Below, in pieces: positions 19,994 through 34,000 of a stretch of DNA of 64,000 nucleotides. Within the stretch, counting starts at the first letter, position 1, and each line of letters opens with the position of its first letter. The stretch is from Branchiostoma lanceolatum. Lineage: Eukaryota > Chordata > Leptocardii > Amphioxiformes > Branchiostomatidae. The position numbers and the translations under genes were made by a program. The notes below the pieces were generated by a model. It was given only the letters and a program-made list of their open reading frames with translations. It did no database searches and was not told the origin of the DNA. The stretch lies in assembly GCF_035083965.1 (NCBI RefSeq), contig NC_089726.1:15381501-15445500 (forward strand), in the 5' to 3' direction.

Positions 19994-22900
19994 AACATGA
20001 AATATCTGAAGTATCTCCCACTCAAGTGTAATTCAGGGACACTTGCAAGCACATCTTGCATCTACAAGTTTTAATATACTTTCAGCTCTATGTTACACTG
20101 CACCAGGGAATCTCCCACCACACCACACTTGTTGTGTACACGATGGTACATGGTACGCTACGTAAGGGGCACGCATGGACGAGCCCCTATCTCACTGGAC
20201 CCGCGACTAGTTGGCGGCCCCGTTGTAAGTCGAATCGCTCACAGCCTGTATATGGCCAGTTGATGTTAACCAATCAGAGAGAGATACATATGATATTGAC
20301 CAATCAGAAGGAGGGACACTTCTCTGACTAATCTCCCACCAGAGGGGAAGGAATAGAGTAGATTTGAAAAAAAAAAATTGTTTCGAAATATTGTCTCTGG
20401 GAAGTTTGGTTTCAACATGAAATCTGTGACCTTCTGGACAAAACAAATGCATTTCTTTACACATCGGACAAATGTATTTACATGTATAGTATTGGTTGAT
20501 CCATGTGTCATACAGGAATTCGTATCTCTTATATGGGTCAGTTTTGATTGGCCAATTGAGAATTACGTTAACTAGAAAGAAAACGTTTGCAAGCAAATAC
20601 ATATTAAATGTTTACCTTCACGTGGTCTAGCTTTACTAGCTGCTATGCTGCTATGTTTATTTTACACATTCATATACGTGGTGAGCAGCCCCCCAGCTCT
20701 GTCCTGCCGATTTGTTACAAAATGCAATCCAACACCCCTGTGTCTGTCATTTTCCCAGTAACCATGGTTACAGCCCTCATTGACCTAATTTGTTTGGAGG
20801 AGAAGAAGAGGAAGAAACGCAGCAAAAACAACATGTTTCTCTCCTGTGCTCCCTTCGCGTTGCTCACTGGGTAATTCTATTCGGTGGTTAAAGCAAATGA
20901 CCAGGTCTTATGGCAGAATATCAACCGAGGAATAGGCGGGTCATTGACCCTTAAGTATACACCCAAACACTGCTTAAAACACCATAAAAAAAGGCAGTGC
21001 CTGGCGTGACGACCCTTACCCCTCCAACAATGGTACCTTCCATCAACATCATACGTCTCCATGTGGAAGAAACCATCTCTAGAAATGGGTGGGGGAGTGT
21101 TATGAAAAGGGCCATGCTCGTCCACATGCGGTTTTGATTGCATCACAATGCCTAAAAACCTTTAAAAAAAATAAAACAGCCGCATGGAGTCTGCAACTGA
21201 GGCTAGCTGCTTTCATGCCGTTTCCTACATCAAAAATCTCAATGGCCCTTGATTGTTTGGGTCCAAATGTTGACACGCAACACAGCGTCCACATGGTAAA
21301 TGTGCATTGAATAGTCAAAGCTTGGATTTAAACCGGAAAGCAAAGATTCCACCACATCATCAACTATGGACATGGAGGGCGCCCGCTTACATACGAAACA
21401 CATCTATCTCACCTGTAAGGTAGTTTACCTGGTCCCTAGTCAAACGGAACATACCTACCTCACCTGTAAGGTACCTTAGCCGGTCTCTAGTTAAAGGAAA
21501 TACAACTAACTCACATTTCGGTCTGTAAAACACATCTAGGTTCCTCACTCGGCCCCTGTTCAATCTACAACACGCCCAAGTTCCATGTGAGGCGCCTCAC
21601 CTATACAGATTGCGCAAGCCCTTGAGAAAACACACCACCGACGTCTTATACGTCTTACTTGGACCATTGATGCAGTAATAAACACTCCAAGGTGTCATTG
21701 TAACACATGTTCCCGAGACATAGAACTGACCCACTCACTTGTAAGGAGTTTTACCTGGCTCGTTGATGAAGACGCCCCACGTGTGGTGTCCTAACTGTGC
21801 CTTCTAGCTAGAGATAGCCACACAATACAGCCACTGGGGACCCGATTCTTGCCAAAGGAAGCGCTGGGTAAACTTGTTGTGGGAAAGCTTATTTTGAAGA
21901 CAAAGCAAAGCACAAACAGACACGATCTGTTGTCTCTGGCCAGGCAAAAACAAACATATAACGTGGCAAATCCGCTCGCAGAGTACCGCATGTTTACGGA
22001 CAGGAAAATAGCTTTTCATTCTCATTGGTTTTAAAAAGATGTTGTTTTCAAGGTTTAACGTCAACGATAGTTTGACGTCAAGGTTTAACGTCAACGAGGG
22101 CTTAAATAAAAAATGCACAATGTCCTAAAACCCGATTAAAACATAATCCAATAAGGGACAGTACGAAATTTACCGGAGGGGGGGGGGCGTAAGGGGGAGA
22201 GGGAAAAAAGATGCCTGGGGGAGGGCCATGGATAAAATAATTGGCTTGGGGGAAGGGCCAAGGATTTGTTTTTAGCAATACCTTAGCATAAGTCTACCAG
22301 CAAGATTTGCTCCTCGAAATTCAGGTATAAATACGAGTTATGAACAATTCAAAACGTCAGATACACACAGATATATGATGTGTTCATAGTTTCCTAAAAT
22401 GATGAATTTAATCCGTCCACATTTCGACGTCCAGCCAGGACCAACTACTGTTTAGCAGTTAACAGATGTTTATGGTGATGCAATTGGCTCCGACCATGGT
22501 GCTGGTTTAGCTTCCTGGAGCTGAAAAGTACTGTTTCTATTTTGTTGAGAGATATCTACTCTGTCTGTTCAGTCAAAAACAACAATGATGACTAGGAGCT
22601 TTGGGTGTTGCTGATTCAATAGTTTATTCCGTATCAATTATCATAAGCAAACATAAACTGTATCAATATACAAAATATGTACAGTCTAACCTGTACTAGT
22701 GTCCAGCTTTCTTAAAGCACCGCCATTTTGACCACTCTTTGGTGGTCCCTTAGATGATTATCTCATTGACACAAGCATAACGAATCCTGTCTTTAGTGAC
22801 CGCCAGTCTACTGTGACCATTTTTGTGACTTTGTCTTACAAAGAAACAGGTTGCAACCAGTGAGTTTTGTGTTGAGCGTGGCGCCTAAAGCTGTTTCAAC

Positions 22901-24300
22901 ATTATAAGTGATATATATCAGATATCAGACACTGGAATTCTTGAAATTCGGTAGTTTTTGCATATCCTATAAATTCTTGAAATGTCTCTTTTATTAAACT
23001 GAAAGTGATTGCATCACTGCGAACTTAAAACCGGTGTTTCCACTGCTGTACATATACAGCTTGTGACTATATCGCTACGGCGAACTTGAAACTCTGCAAA
23101 CACTCCTTTTTCCCTCTAATACAAAATTACATCATTGCAAACTTAAAGGCATTAGAACAGTCGCTTATTGCATAGGGAGGGAAATGGGCGATACATGCTG
23201 TATTTTCTCGTGCAAATGTTGCCTTTCTAGTTTTTCCACATTTTTGGTTCCCGCAAGCTACCGACTGGGCCCTCTCCAGAAATGTGAACCGAGCGTAACC
23301 CAGGTTGTGTAACGCAGGCTGGGTAAAATCTTGTGATGTTCCAGAGATGACAGCAGCCCTCAGGGCCGAGGTCTCCTCAGTCTGGTTTTGTTTTGTTTTG
23401 TCTATTCGCACATGTATAAAAAAACAATAGTGAAGTAATTGAAAGAATCCAAAAGAACGTGCAGGAGGAGAAAAGAAGCCTGCAAGGCTTATAAGAAACC
23501 CTCCTCCATTTAACTTAACAAATGTCAATTATGATACAGGTGTGATAGGATGAAAAACGAACAAAGGCATAACAAAAGTCGAATACGGATCTGGAGATTG
23601 CAAAAAAAGAATATTAAGCAATTGAATTATTGGCAGGGACAAAATCTAAAGTTCTATATAGTGTAACTATAACTTCACAATAGAGGGACAAACTCTCCTA
23701 AAGAAATGGGGAAATGTTTCGTGGAAACTGAGTCACATCTTACAGCACAATGTCGTACGTATCATATTGGTAAATTGTAAATGAAACATGTCCCTTTGGA
23801 CCTTATATCCAATGGTCTGTTTGTGAAATGTCTTAGATATTGTGATTCTTAATTTCAAATGGTTGCATTTTCGAAAACAAAGTCAAATAAGCCTAAAAAA
23901 TTGGAACTCCTTTGCGAGCCTTCCGTGTTTTTCCCATTCCAGAAAAGATGGAAATTTGGCAATTTGACGGTGGTTTTAGCCACTTTGCTGGAGACGTCTG
24001 GGATCGGTGATGCAGATTAGGCTATGATACGGTATGTAGTCCTGACTTGTGAAAATATATAAGAAATTAGGCTTAAAGCTAGTGAAAAATTTCCCTAAGT
24101 AGGTCTAGACATCTTTTCATACATCTAGAATGATCTTTGATATACTAGTTGACTTAAAAAAGGATCTCTGGCATTCACATCAATGTTTTTACACACGGTT
24201 CAAGGTTTAGGGCGCACTATTTTCTTACCGCTACGTCAAAGACGACGGGGGTCGCGGCGAAATATTGTGTGATGCTACCATAAACCTCCCTCGAACGTAC
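19994..24300. other. intergenic with repeat debris; candidate zinc-finger promoter
   Basis: No supported gene. CCAATCAG boxes occur twice (about 20269 and 20299), with a further CCAAT at about 20540, upstream of the zinc-finger gene, and could belong to its promoter. 21390-21800 holds degenerate tandem segments built around 'cacctgtaaggta' and 'cctggtccctagt'. 22035-22100 repeats 'aaggtttaacgtcaacga'. 22680-23160 resembles the MITEs at 38809-39204 ('acagtctaacctgtactagtg' and 'gaacttaaaac' blocks). 23157-23240 shares a block with 12196-12285. Confidence 0.4.
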
Positions 24301-24430
24301 TAGAACATCGCTTTATGACGTCACATTCCATCGAGATCTCCAAGCTTTGTTTGGAACAACAAAGTTCCAGACAGCATATTGCACCAAGGTTGATATTGCA
24401 CTCAGCGGACAGGACAAGACTCCGAACAAA

Positions 24431-26525
24431 ATGTGGGATAAACTGCTTTCAATGTTCACGTGTTGTCTCAGCGTCAACAAAGTTGCCTCAGGAGAAGAGA
24501 CGACTGGGGATGCACCTGGGGACGAGAGCATGGTCCGGGAGACCACGGGTAAGTGCGGGCAGCTTCTTCTTCTTCGTGGTTCGGCAGCCAGCATCAACAT
24601 GTTGATGAATCTGCTGCGCTTGTCGGGTAGTGCTGGTGCTGGGATGGTTTCTGTTGTCTGTACCAGCAACGGTTGTGACGGGGGGAAGGTGTCTAGTGTA
24701 CATGTCTAGCTGGGTCTAGTGGAGGTGGGTCAGCCTGTCCCTGAAAGACGCCAGGGAGGGGGCAGCCACCATCTCTGCAGGCAAAGAGTTCCACTCTGCA
24801 GCTGTCCGAGGGAAAAATGAGAACTGTCTGTACGTCGTTCTGCAGAAGGGGATGTCGTAGGACAAGGGGTGAAGACGTCTGACGTTTTGGTCGGCTGACC
24901 GAAGGTAGGTTCTGTGAGTTGACGGTGGCGAGGCCATGATGCACCTTGTAGAAGGTCGTGAGTCTGGCTCTCTTCCTTCTTGTTTGTAGTGAGTCCCATT
25001 TGAGGTCTTGCATCATGTCCCCTACGCTTGAGGACTGACGGTAGCGGCAGCATACCCACCTGGCGGCCCTACGCTGGACTTTCTTCATAACTTAAATCTA
25101 CCAAATCTGCGTTGAGTTGTGTAACACAATGAAGAAATCACCTGAGTCTGTTGCGGACTGCTGTATGTCCCAGTAGAGGCAATTCATTTCTCTGCGTTAC
25201 TGAAGTTTGTATACTAGTAGTATTTGTCGATCGCGTCGGACAAAACTATCAATTCTGCAAAACATGGTCACAGTCGTATTGAAGACCATTGGATCGTCCC
25301 TGGTATTTATCGTTTAACACAATTCCATCCATTCCCAAGGACTGAACGGAAAGATGTGCTTCATGATTACAACTTTGTTTCAGAAGCGTCGGCGATTCCA
25401 GTAAGCAGTCCACCCGCTCTCATAATGTCTGAGCCGAGGCCTGAATTGTCCTCAGACGACATTTTGTCCCAGCTACGAGATGAGGGTGTGCTACCCGGAC
25501 TCAAGCGACGCGACAATGCCATCGCCTTCCACGTATCGGTCGACAACTCTGGTACTCCTCCGCGCTACCACATGAGGCTGAAGAAACTTGAGAGGAGCCT
25601 GGAGGAACGGCGTGAGAAGGTGAAGAAGCCCTGCCCGGAATCTCCTGAGGATCTGAAGAGGCAGCTTAGCGGCGCTGAGGTTAGGAGGAAGGTAAGGACA
25701 TGGTCCGACTTCAGACTTCAGGGAACGGTGGGCCTGGTGCGCATGCGTTGAAGCTCAGATGAAAACAACAGAGATAAGGCTAAAGAGCGCGCGGGGGAGG
25801 AGACGAGAGTGATCATCGGGATGAAAGAAGGGTAGCTACATGTATATTAAACTCAGATGTATTATTTATTTCGTTAATTATCGTGTTTTGTACCATCATT
25901 AAAGGACCTGTTAGCCAAGAAGAGCGGCAGGATTTCTACTAAATCTGCGGAGAAGGCGGCAAAGATCAAGGCCAAGAAGGCGAGCAGGAAGGTGACCAGC
26001 AGCGGGTTCATCATCACCTCCACCAGCGACTCAGACGTCATCGCGACACGGGAATCTCAGAAGACCAAACGTATGGAGAGACGTCTGAAGAAGAGAAGGG
26101 CTCGTGTGGCCAAGGTGGCGACAGCGGACGCACTGGAGAAGCGTCAGAACCTCGCCGCAGAACGCCGACAGGTACGTCATCTATCCACTCACTATCATAA
26201 ATGCCACGACTTATGAAAAAAACTTATTACCGGTATGTCTTGTATTCTGGCACATGGTCACAGTGACATGGAAGTACCTTGTTACCTGATCACCTCCAAG
26301 GGTTGTCCTGTCGGTCCCGTTTAATATCGTGACTATATAATTATAAATCACTGTCAATGTAGCGTTTCTGACAGACTAGCATAAATGGTTCCTGTATTTG
26401 GTTCCTGTTTGATTCTTCCGTCCCACACAAATAAGGATCACGTGGTGGCTACCGTCTCCAAGGCCAAGAAGCTCGGCCGTCCCCACCCCTCCGCCCGAGA
26501 GGAGTCACTGAGCGCTGGCCGCTGA
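24431..26525 (+). CDS. STMND1: stathmin-domain protein, STMND1-like
   Basis: Four exons, 24431-24548, 25384-25691, 25905-26171 and 26436-26525, close in phase to give 260 residues (human STMND1 is of similar size, from memory). The N-terminus MWDKLLSMFTCCLS carries a Cys pair after a hydrophobic run, like the palmitoylated membrane anchor of neuronal stathmins. Exon 2 has SSDDILSQLRDEGVLPGLKR, then RYHMRLKKLERS and SPEDLKRQLSGAEVRRK, which parallels the order of the STMND1 stathmin-like domain. The rest is Lys/Arg/Ala-rich predicted helix. Stathmins bind tubulin dimers; that activity is inferred from family, and the helix is shorter and more basic than in classical stathmins. AATAAA lies at 26998. 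Intron 1 contains a LINE fragment. Confidence 0.65.
24716..25088 (-). mobile_element. 5'-truncated LINE fragment (reverse transcriptase C-terminus)
   Basis: On the minus strand the frame begins KKVQRRAARWVCCRYRQSSS, followed by LKWDSLQTRRKRARLTTFYK, then shifts frame into YRQFSFFPRTAAEWNSLPAE and ASFRDRLTHLH before a stop. This is the typical C-terminal end of the polyprotein of CR1/L2-type non-LTR retrotransposons, downstream of the reverse transcriptase core. It is truncated and frameshifted. It lies in intron 1 of the stathmin-domain gene, antisense to it. Confidence 0.8.
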
Positions 26526-26997
26526 GGAGACATGCAGTCCCGTAGATCACGAAGGACCAGAGGAGACAAGGGAACCCGAGAACAAGTTTTTGAGAAAGTT
26601 TTTAAGTCTTAACCATGTATTTGGTGATATGGATGGCGACTCCTGTGATTCAGAGCACTGCACAAAATAAGAGTTATTGTTCTTTTTGATCAGAATACCC
26701 TAAACAAAACAAAAAACAAAAAAATGTTCATGTTCAAACCGTTTTATGAGAATTCCGTGGACTACCGGCGTCGGTAAAGTGCTATCATGGATATAAGGAG
26801 AGAATGGCCAAGTGCCTGGACCCACAACTTGCAATTGAAGTCATCTTGTTTACAAAGAAACGCCAACATGCAAGTGGTTATGTAAGCCCGGGCAACATGA
26901 TGTCAGCCTTATGCTATGTGTATGGGATTAATACGTACAAGCGTGAACAGCATGGTTGTGAATTGCAGCCTGGCCTATGACAGTGTACGTAACGTCG

Positions 26998-27003
26998 AAT
27001 AAA
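26998..27003 (+). terminator. AATAAA, likely poly(A) signal of the STMND1-like gene
   Basis: The first clear AATAAA downstream of the stop at 26525, in 'gtcgaataaaggg', giving a 3' UTR of about 0.5 kb. Confidence 0.5.
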
Positions 27004-28059
27004 GGGTGGATTCCCACGGCCATATAGTCAACATGCTTCAGTTGTGAGTCTTGGCGTTATTGAAGTCTTGTCACGTTTACGTATAATAACATCTTTAATA
27101 CGTATACCCGGGAGTTGTGTAGAAGCGGACTGGATCATGATGACGAGGGAAGAACCGATGCAGACGAAACTCGTCCCGGATCCGCCGCAGTAGAGGCATG
27201 GTGGAGACTGAAGATCCTTCTAACAGTGTTCTAAAATCACACCGGATGGATCACACCTACCCTTCCCAATGTTAAAGTCATTCAGGAGCGAGTGCTCTAC
27301 TATAATTAGTACCTACCTGCTGCCGTGATAGATAAGAACAACGCCCTGTCAGAGTCAGAAGATTTTTTGATAAATAGTCTTAGATATCAACGTTCTTTGT
27401 TGTCAGTCATTCGTTCACTTCTTGACCACACATGTACAATGAAGACAACTTTGGCAAGTTTGCCCTACTCGGTTGGCCAGATAATGTCATTAGTAGATCT
27501 ATGGCCTAAAATAAAATGGTCGAAGAGGATTTTAAAAAAAAGATAGCAGCATAGATGTAGTAAAAGTAAGGATTGCTAACTATGAAATCAGAGATGCAAA
27601 TACTATGTGATAGAAGGTCATTTGATAGGGATAGATAAATGTACTCACACATCGAAATCACCAGGTGCAGTACCGTAGTCTTTCACATGGTGACGCTTGT
27701 TGATTGTTATTGGACGTCGGTCTAAACCATTATTATCTGGGGGCATTAGCATTTACGTTATATTTACAAATATAATCATGCATCTTAAGAAAGCGGACGT
27801 AAAAATTGTGTATAAAACATCATTTCGTATCGTAAGATCTAGTCGATAAATAAATTCTAATGATATAACGTTACAGATTTGATTTATAAAAACTATACTC
27901 CAGCAAGTGAGTGAGATATTCTGAGGGGGGAAAGGTCATGGTGTAAGGAAAGCGTGAAAGATGGCGGTAACTCAAATTTCTGAAGAGTTTGGGTAGTGAT
28001 TGTGCCACGTTCTTACGATCTAAACCTTAATCAAAAGCTCTAGAGGCCTTCTACACATC
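27004..28059. other. intergenic and GTF3C1 5' region
   Basis: No gene. A YY1-like motif (AAAGATGGCGG, about 27957-27967) lies about 95 bp upstream of the GTF3C1 ATG, a usual place for this motif at housekeeping promoters. The assignment as promoter is inference. Confidence 0.4.
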
Positions 28060-31000
28060 ATGGACGTTCTTGAAGACTGTCTGGACGAAGTGGCGCTCGA
28101 AGGGCTTGATGGTATGTAGTTTAATTTGTACATTTTTATACAGCAGTTAGAGTTTCATGATTATCATGCTGCATACAAACAAACAAAACTGGCATTTTTG
28201 TTAGAATTTTGCAATTTTATTCGTATCTATACTGTTCGCCTGCTTTCCTAGTCAATCTAATGAGAGGGTCATACTATTTCTACAGGCATAACAATCTCTG
28301 CATTGTGGTTACGTCTGGAGAAAAGAAAGCCAAGTTTCCGCATGAGTTTGGACGAGTTCACGAAGCCCTTTATTTGGGAATGTCTGGTCACAAGTCCCGA
28401 CATTCAGTTTTACGAACTCCCAGAGCCGCGCCCTCCCCTCGTCATCAACGACAATATCGTCAAAGATGAGGAGACCGGGTATGACATCAGAACTGAGGTT
28501 GGTAACTCCACCTAGTGGTTAGCTAGATTATTGCAAGGTCGTTATGTTTGCACCATCTTTAATTTGTACTTGAAAAGTGAACAAGTGTAAGTAACAGTTG
28601 GGTTCAAGTGCCACTAACTGACCAGTCTAATGGGTCTAGACCTTTTAGCCTAGTGGTTAAGGCGTGCGGCCTGTGGACTGGCGGGCCCAGGTTCGATCCC
28701 CGGGAGCCAGGAGACTGTTCAACTTGCCTCTGTGTTTTACAAGAATTAAAAACGTTATGAATAGGTTTTGATAATGGTTTAGTGTTATTGACAGATTTTA
28801 ATGGTGGTAAAGTTAAATGCTGTGTTAAAGAAACCTAGCAGCTTCCTTTAGAACTGCAGGTTTTCTGTATTCATGATGATTGCAAGGATATAATGGTTAT
28901 ACCATGGGTATTAAATGTCATCATTGTTAGTATTGCGTGGTATGTATGTCCTTGAATGGTCTGTGGTGATTTTGTTTTTCATTGGCTTCCCGTTTGAATT
29001 ATTCAGGATCTGGGAACATCCAACATCTACCCCATTGCCATGGTAACGGACTCCAAAGTTGGAGAAAGGGGTTCCTGTGCAACCTATAAGGAAAGGAGAA
29101 ACATAACAGGAGAGGTTCGAACTGAAGACGGGGGACTACAGTGTACCTTAGCTGAGGCAGTAGAGAGGTATAACAAGGCAATCACAACTTTACAATGTTT
29201 TACCTTACTAGTACAAATACATGTACAATGATCATATTGTATTTTTTTTTCTATTGAAATAGCAAAACATGAAACATACAAACGTTGCATACAACTTAGA
29301 TATTCTCACCACCACTTGTAGTTGTACAGCATTAAATATTTGACAAGACAATCAGACACATGGATAACAAGAAATACAATAAGGTATAAAGGTACTAAGT
29401 AGTTCTTTCAATTCAATTCTTTCAATTCAATTCTTTATTCAAAATATCACAACTTACAGACAAAATAACATGCCTGAATGGCGATGATATTTACATGGCC
29501 TCTGTTGGTCAGACACTATATATACACAATAAAATAGAAAACACCTATATACAAAATACAATATATAAAATATATCAATATATACATCCAAGCCTTATTG
29601 CACATTGAGCGCTACTGATTGTTGTACAAACTGATTGCCTTATGTAGGAAAGAGTCCTGTAGTCTTTTGGTTCTAGCTGGGGGGATGGAGGTGTTGTGTT
29701 TGTTCCTGAGTGACCGACCAGTGGCTGCGGATCTACAGGGGGGGACGAGATCGTGTAGGGGGTGGTCATCTTTGAGCATTTGTTTGAAGAGTTTGACAGC
29801 GGCATCCTCGCGCCTGGACTTGAGGGTAGGTAGTTCAGGCACATCACGCCGGCCTGCTCGGCTGATGATGCGAAGGGCTCGCCGTTGGACTCGCTCTAGT
29901 TGGTGTTCCTGTTCCTTGCTACATAGTACATCCAACAAGGAGGACATGCCCGTATTCAAGCACTGGGCGTACAAGGGACAGGTAAACTAGGACTAAGTCC
30001 CAAACACTGGTCCCTTGCTTGGACAGAAGCCTCAGGTAGTGCAGTCTTTTTGATACTGTATAGGGGCAATAGGTTGTTATCCATTGTGTTTAGGGCACGG
30101 TATTGGAAGGCAGAGCCCATTCCTCTCTGCCTATTACCTCCTCAACTGAAGTCAGGTGTCATGTGAAGTTCCTTTTCCAACCGCACAACTGTAACATTGG
30201 TGGCATGCCAGAGGATTTGAACCCAGGACTCCTGGTTTCTGGGCCAAACACCCTAACCGTAACACCAACATGGCACCTCATTGTTATCGTTATGTTACAC
30301 TTACAGGTGGAACAGCAAGCTGGTGCTGGTGGCGTCCCAGTCCCTCCGTCAGCAGGCGCTGTTCCATGAGGACGTCCTCCCCGACGCAGAACTCACAGAC
30401 ATCCAGTACTGCATCCTGGAGCGGGTGGGCAGGGCGCGACACCTGGGGGAGCTACAGGCCGACATGAAGGTCATGCTTGATGCAAATTCCAAGTACCTGT
30501 TCCACGTGAGGAAGGGTCTAGTGAAGTATGACCTCATCACGAGACAGGTTAGTCGCTTGCTTCTTGATTATTTGCTTGTTTCATCATCATCCTTGCTTGC
30601 TTGCCTACTTGGTTGCATAATGATATCCTAAATGGTTGCCTGTTTGGGCGGTTGGTTGCTTAGTTGGTTGCTCGGGTGGCAATTGGTTGTGTGCTTGTTT
30701 GACAGGTTGCCCATTTCCTTGGTTGCTCGCCTAAGCTTTCATTACTTGCTTGCATTCTTGGCTGTATATAGTTTGTTGGTTGGTTGACTGTTTGCTTGGT
30801 TGGTTGGTTGGCAATTGGCTAAATGCTAGCTTTAATTGCTTGTTTGTTTGCTTGGCTGCTTGGTTGCATGCTAGTAAATGGTTGCTTGGTTGGTTGCTCA
30901 GTTGGTTGCTAAATTGGTTGATCGGGTGGCAGTTGGTTACCTGTTGCATTTTAGTGCTTGCATATAGTAAATTGGTTGGTTGCAATTGTTTGGTCTATGG

Positions 31001-34000
31001 TACATGTACTGTACTATTGTTACTGTATTACCCAGATTGAATATCATTTCGTCCCAAGTTTACTTTTAGTCCAATTTCACTTAAAAGCCGATGAATATTA
31101 TGTTATAATATAATCTCTGTGAGTCAGTCTAAAAGACTTTGAAAAATGGCCTGGTACAGTTTATTGACAAAGGTTATATGTAACTTGCATGAAAAAAGAC
31201 ATAAAATTAAAAAATCTGGCGTTTTCATTTCCCCCAGAGCACCATGTACACCGTACCAGGAAACTCCCGGCTGAAGAACTCCGTGTTGCTGCTGCTGAAG
31301 CGTTTCCACACGACACACAAGTCCAAGAACATGGTCCTGATGGACGCACTCCTCAACATCTTACAAACCAAGCCCGACCAGATGGCTGTCATCAATGACT
31401 TAAAGGAGGAGATGGTAATTTTGACGAAGCCTCAGGGGCAAAACTATTTTGTGTTCCTGAATAAAAATAAAAATAATTTTGGCGAGGCCTCAGGGGTGGA
31501 GCTCGATTCTTTTAAAACTATTTTTCCTTCCTGAATAAAAAGACTCTTTGAACACAACCAAGTGTATTATTAAACCAACGTTTCTGTGACCACCATCTTC
31601 AGGGCAACTGGTTTACTTTACACTGCAACTATAGGTGTCGCTGCTTACAGAAGTCATCCCAAAAGTAAATTTACATAAAGGCATGTATTGTTTAGATAAA
31701 GGAGTGTATTATATGAATAGCATTAATGGCATACAAAAAGTACAAAGAGTCTTTTTATTAATTGTCTTACTAGTACCAAGTTGACTATCACAGATATTTT
31801 GTGCTCCATTCAATCATATGTTGCTACTTAGATGATAAGGTTCCATTTCCATAGACGAATGCTTGGCTGACAAATTTGTGTTTATCATTGGCATTGCTTT
31901 ATGCATCTTCCTTCTAGGACTTGTCCTCCAACACCTTTAAGAAGGTTTACCAAGCCTTGGAGGTCCAGGGTAAGATCAAGGGAATCCTACTACCCACCAA
32001 AGAGATCTATCCAGATCCCAATGATCCCAAGATTCTGAACAACAAAAGGATCAGAAAAGTGATCCGATGTCTTAAACTGATTAAGACAGTAGATGAAGAT
32101 GAGGAAGCGGATGAGGATGACATTGATGGTGAGTTTTGTCTTAAGTCAAGTCAAGTCAAGCTAAGTGATGTTCTTAAAAATTATTCTATGTGTATTGTCT
32201 AAGACGTATCTGAGTGTTTGCTTCACAGTTTGAAGGTTTGCAGTATCGAGGAATGTTGCTAGAGGGCCCAAAAGTTGTTAATTTTTTTTGCAGATCAAGA
32301 CCTGACCACATACCAAATTCATAACAATCCATCCATAGCTCATTGAGTTATGCTGTACAAATACCATTACAAGCACTGCGGAATATAGCCTTCTTTTTTA
32401 AAAGTGAAAGCAGAAAACTTGAAGATAGCTTTCTCCCAAGCATTGCCATTTCACTATTCAAGAACTCACTATCATGATATTGTTTGTATCTGCCAGATCT
32501 TCGTGTGTATGGCCATTTCTTTGTATTTTCATGTTTTATACTGTATTCTATAAGGTTATGTTTACACAACCTCTTGTGTCCCTAGACCCAGAGCAGACCC
32601 CGTATCCTGTTGTGTACGAGCGGCCGTTCCTTAACCAGGCATATGACTTCATGTACAGCAGGGGTCCCCTGGGGATCACTCAACATGTGAGATGATATTC
32701 ATGCATTCTTAGAAGTTGAAAGTTAATATGCGGATACATGTATTTGGTAGGAGGGGGAACAGGCGATGTTTCACTGGTTTTGGAAAGGAACAAGAGATCT
32801 AGATTGGTAACTTTTAGTAATTATGATACAAAACCTTTCATACTCCCCTACCATTGCCCTCACCCTCACTACCCCAACCATCATAATTACATGTAAATAG
32901 AAAGAAGTAATGCAACTAAGCATGTAGCAGTGCACTCTAGCTTTTGCTTCAAATGTTTCTACAAAGTTTCAATTTGGAATTAGCTTATAAAGTACCGATA
33001 TGGACATGTGATATGGACTTGTGATATTAGTGTTTTAAGTTTACTCTACATTATGTGTGTTTAACAATATAACTTCAAGTCTTTTAGAAACACTCACCAC
33101 ACACACATTGTTGCATGAATATCTTCAGCCATTTGATATGCTTAATTTCCAGGACTTACGGCTGGCCATGAGGATGGGGAGATACGAAGCGCGAGGGTTG
33201 TGTCGGAGCATGGCGTATTCTGGAATAGCAGTGGAGATTATGGAAGATAGGGGCAAGGTCAGGACTACAAGGTCAGCTATGTTATATCACCTCATCTTGA
33301 CGGTTTGTCTGCAAGCTTGGAGAGTACATCTTGACATCTTGCAGTGCTTTAATTTTCACAGTTTTTGTAAGGATCTCGCCGCATCTGTGCCACTGTGACT
33401 ATGTGTTACCAATTCGTTAGTACTGTACTACACTACTGTCAGTGAGTGAGTGAGTGTACTACAGAATAAGGATGTCCCTACTACTACTGCTACAACTACT
33501 ACTACTGTACTACACTACTGTCAGTGAGTGAGTGAGTGTACTACAGAATAAGGATGTCCCTACTACTACTGCTACAACTACTACTACTGTACTACACTAC
33601 TGTCAGTGAGTGAGTGAGTGAGTGAGTGTACTACAGAATAAGGATGTCCCTACTACTACTGCTACAACTACTACTACTGTACTACACTACTGTCAGTGAG
33701 TGAGTGAGTGTACTACAGAATAAGGATGTCCCTACTACTACTGCTACAACTACTACTACTGTACTACACTACTGTCAGTGAGTGAGTGAGTGAGTGAGTG
33801 TACTACAGAATAAGGATGTCCCTACTACTACTGCTACAACTACTACTACTGTACTACACTACTGTCAGTGAGTGAGTGAGTGAGTGTACTACAGAATAAG
33901 GATGTCCCCATTTCCAATTAGTTGTTAACTTGGAGACCCCAGTTCAACCCCGGGGTCAGAACATCTTGGTTTGGGCCGCACTGTCTTTCAGAAAGGACAT

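Noticed and set aside
24315-24605. Open frame with a Phe run ending in exon 1 of the stathmin-domain gene
   Set aside because: Different frame from the one that joins in phase to the downstream exons.
28640-28735. Functional tRNA gene
   Set aside because: A and B boxes are good but the acceptor stem does not pair, so a SINE head or pseudogene is more likely.
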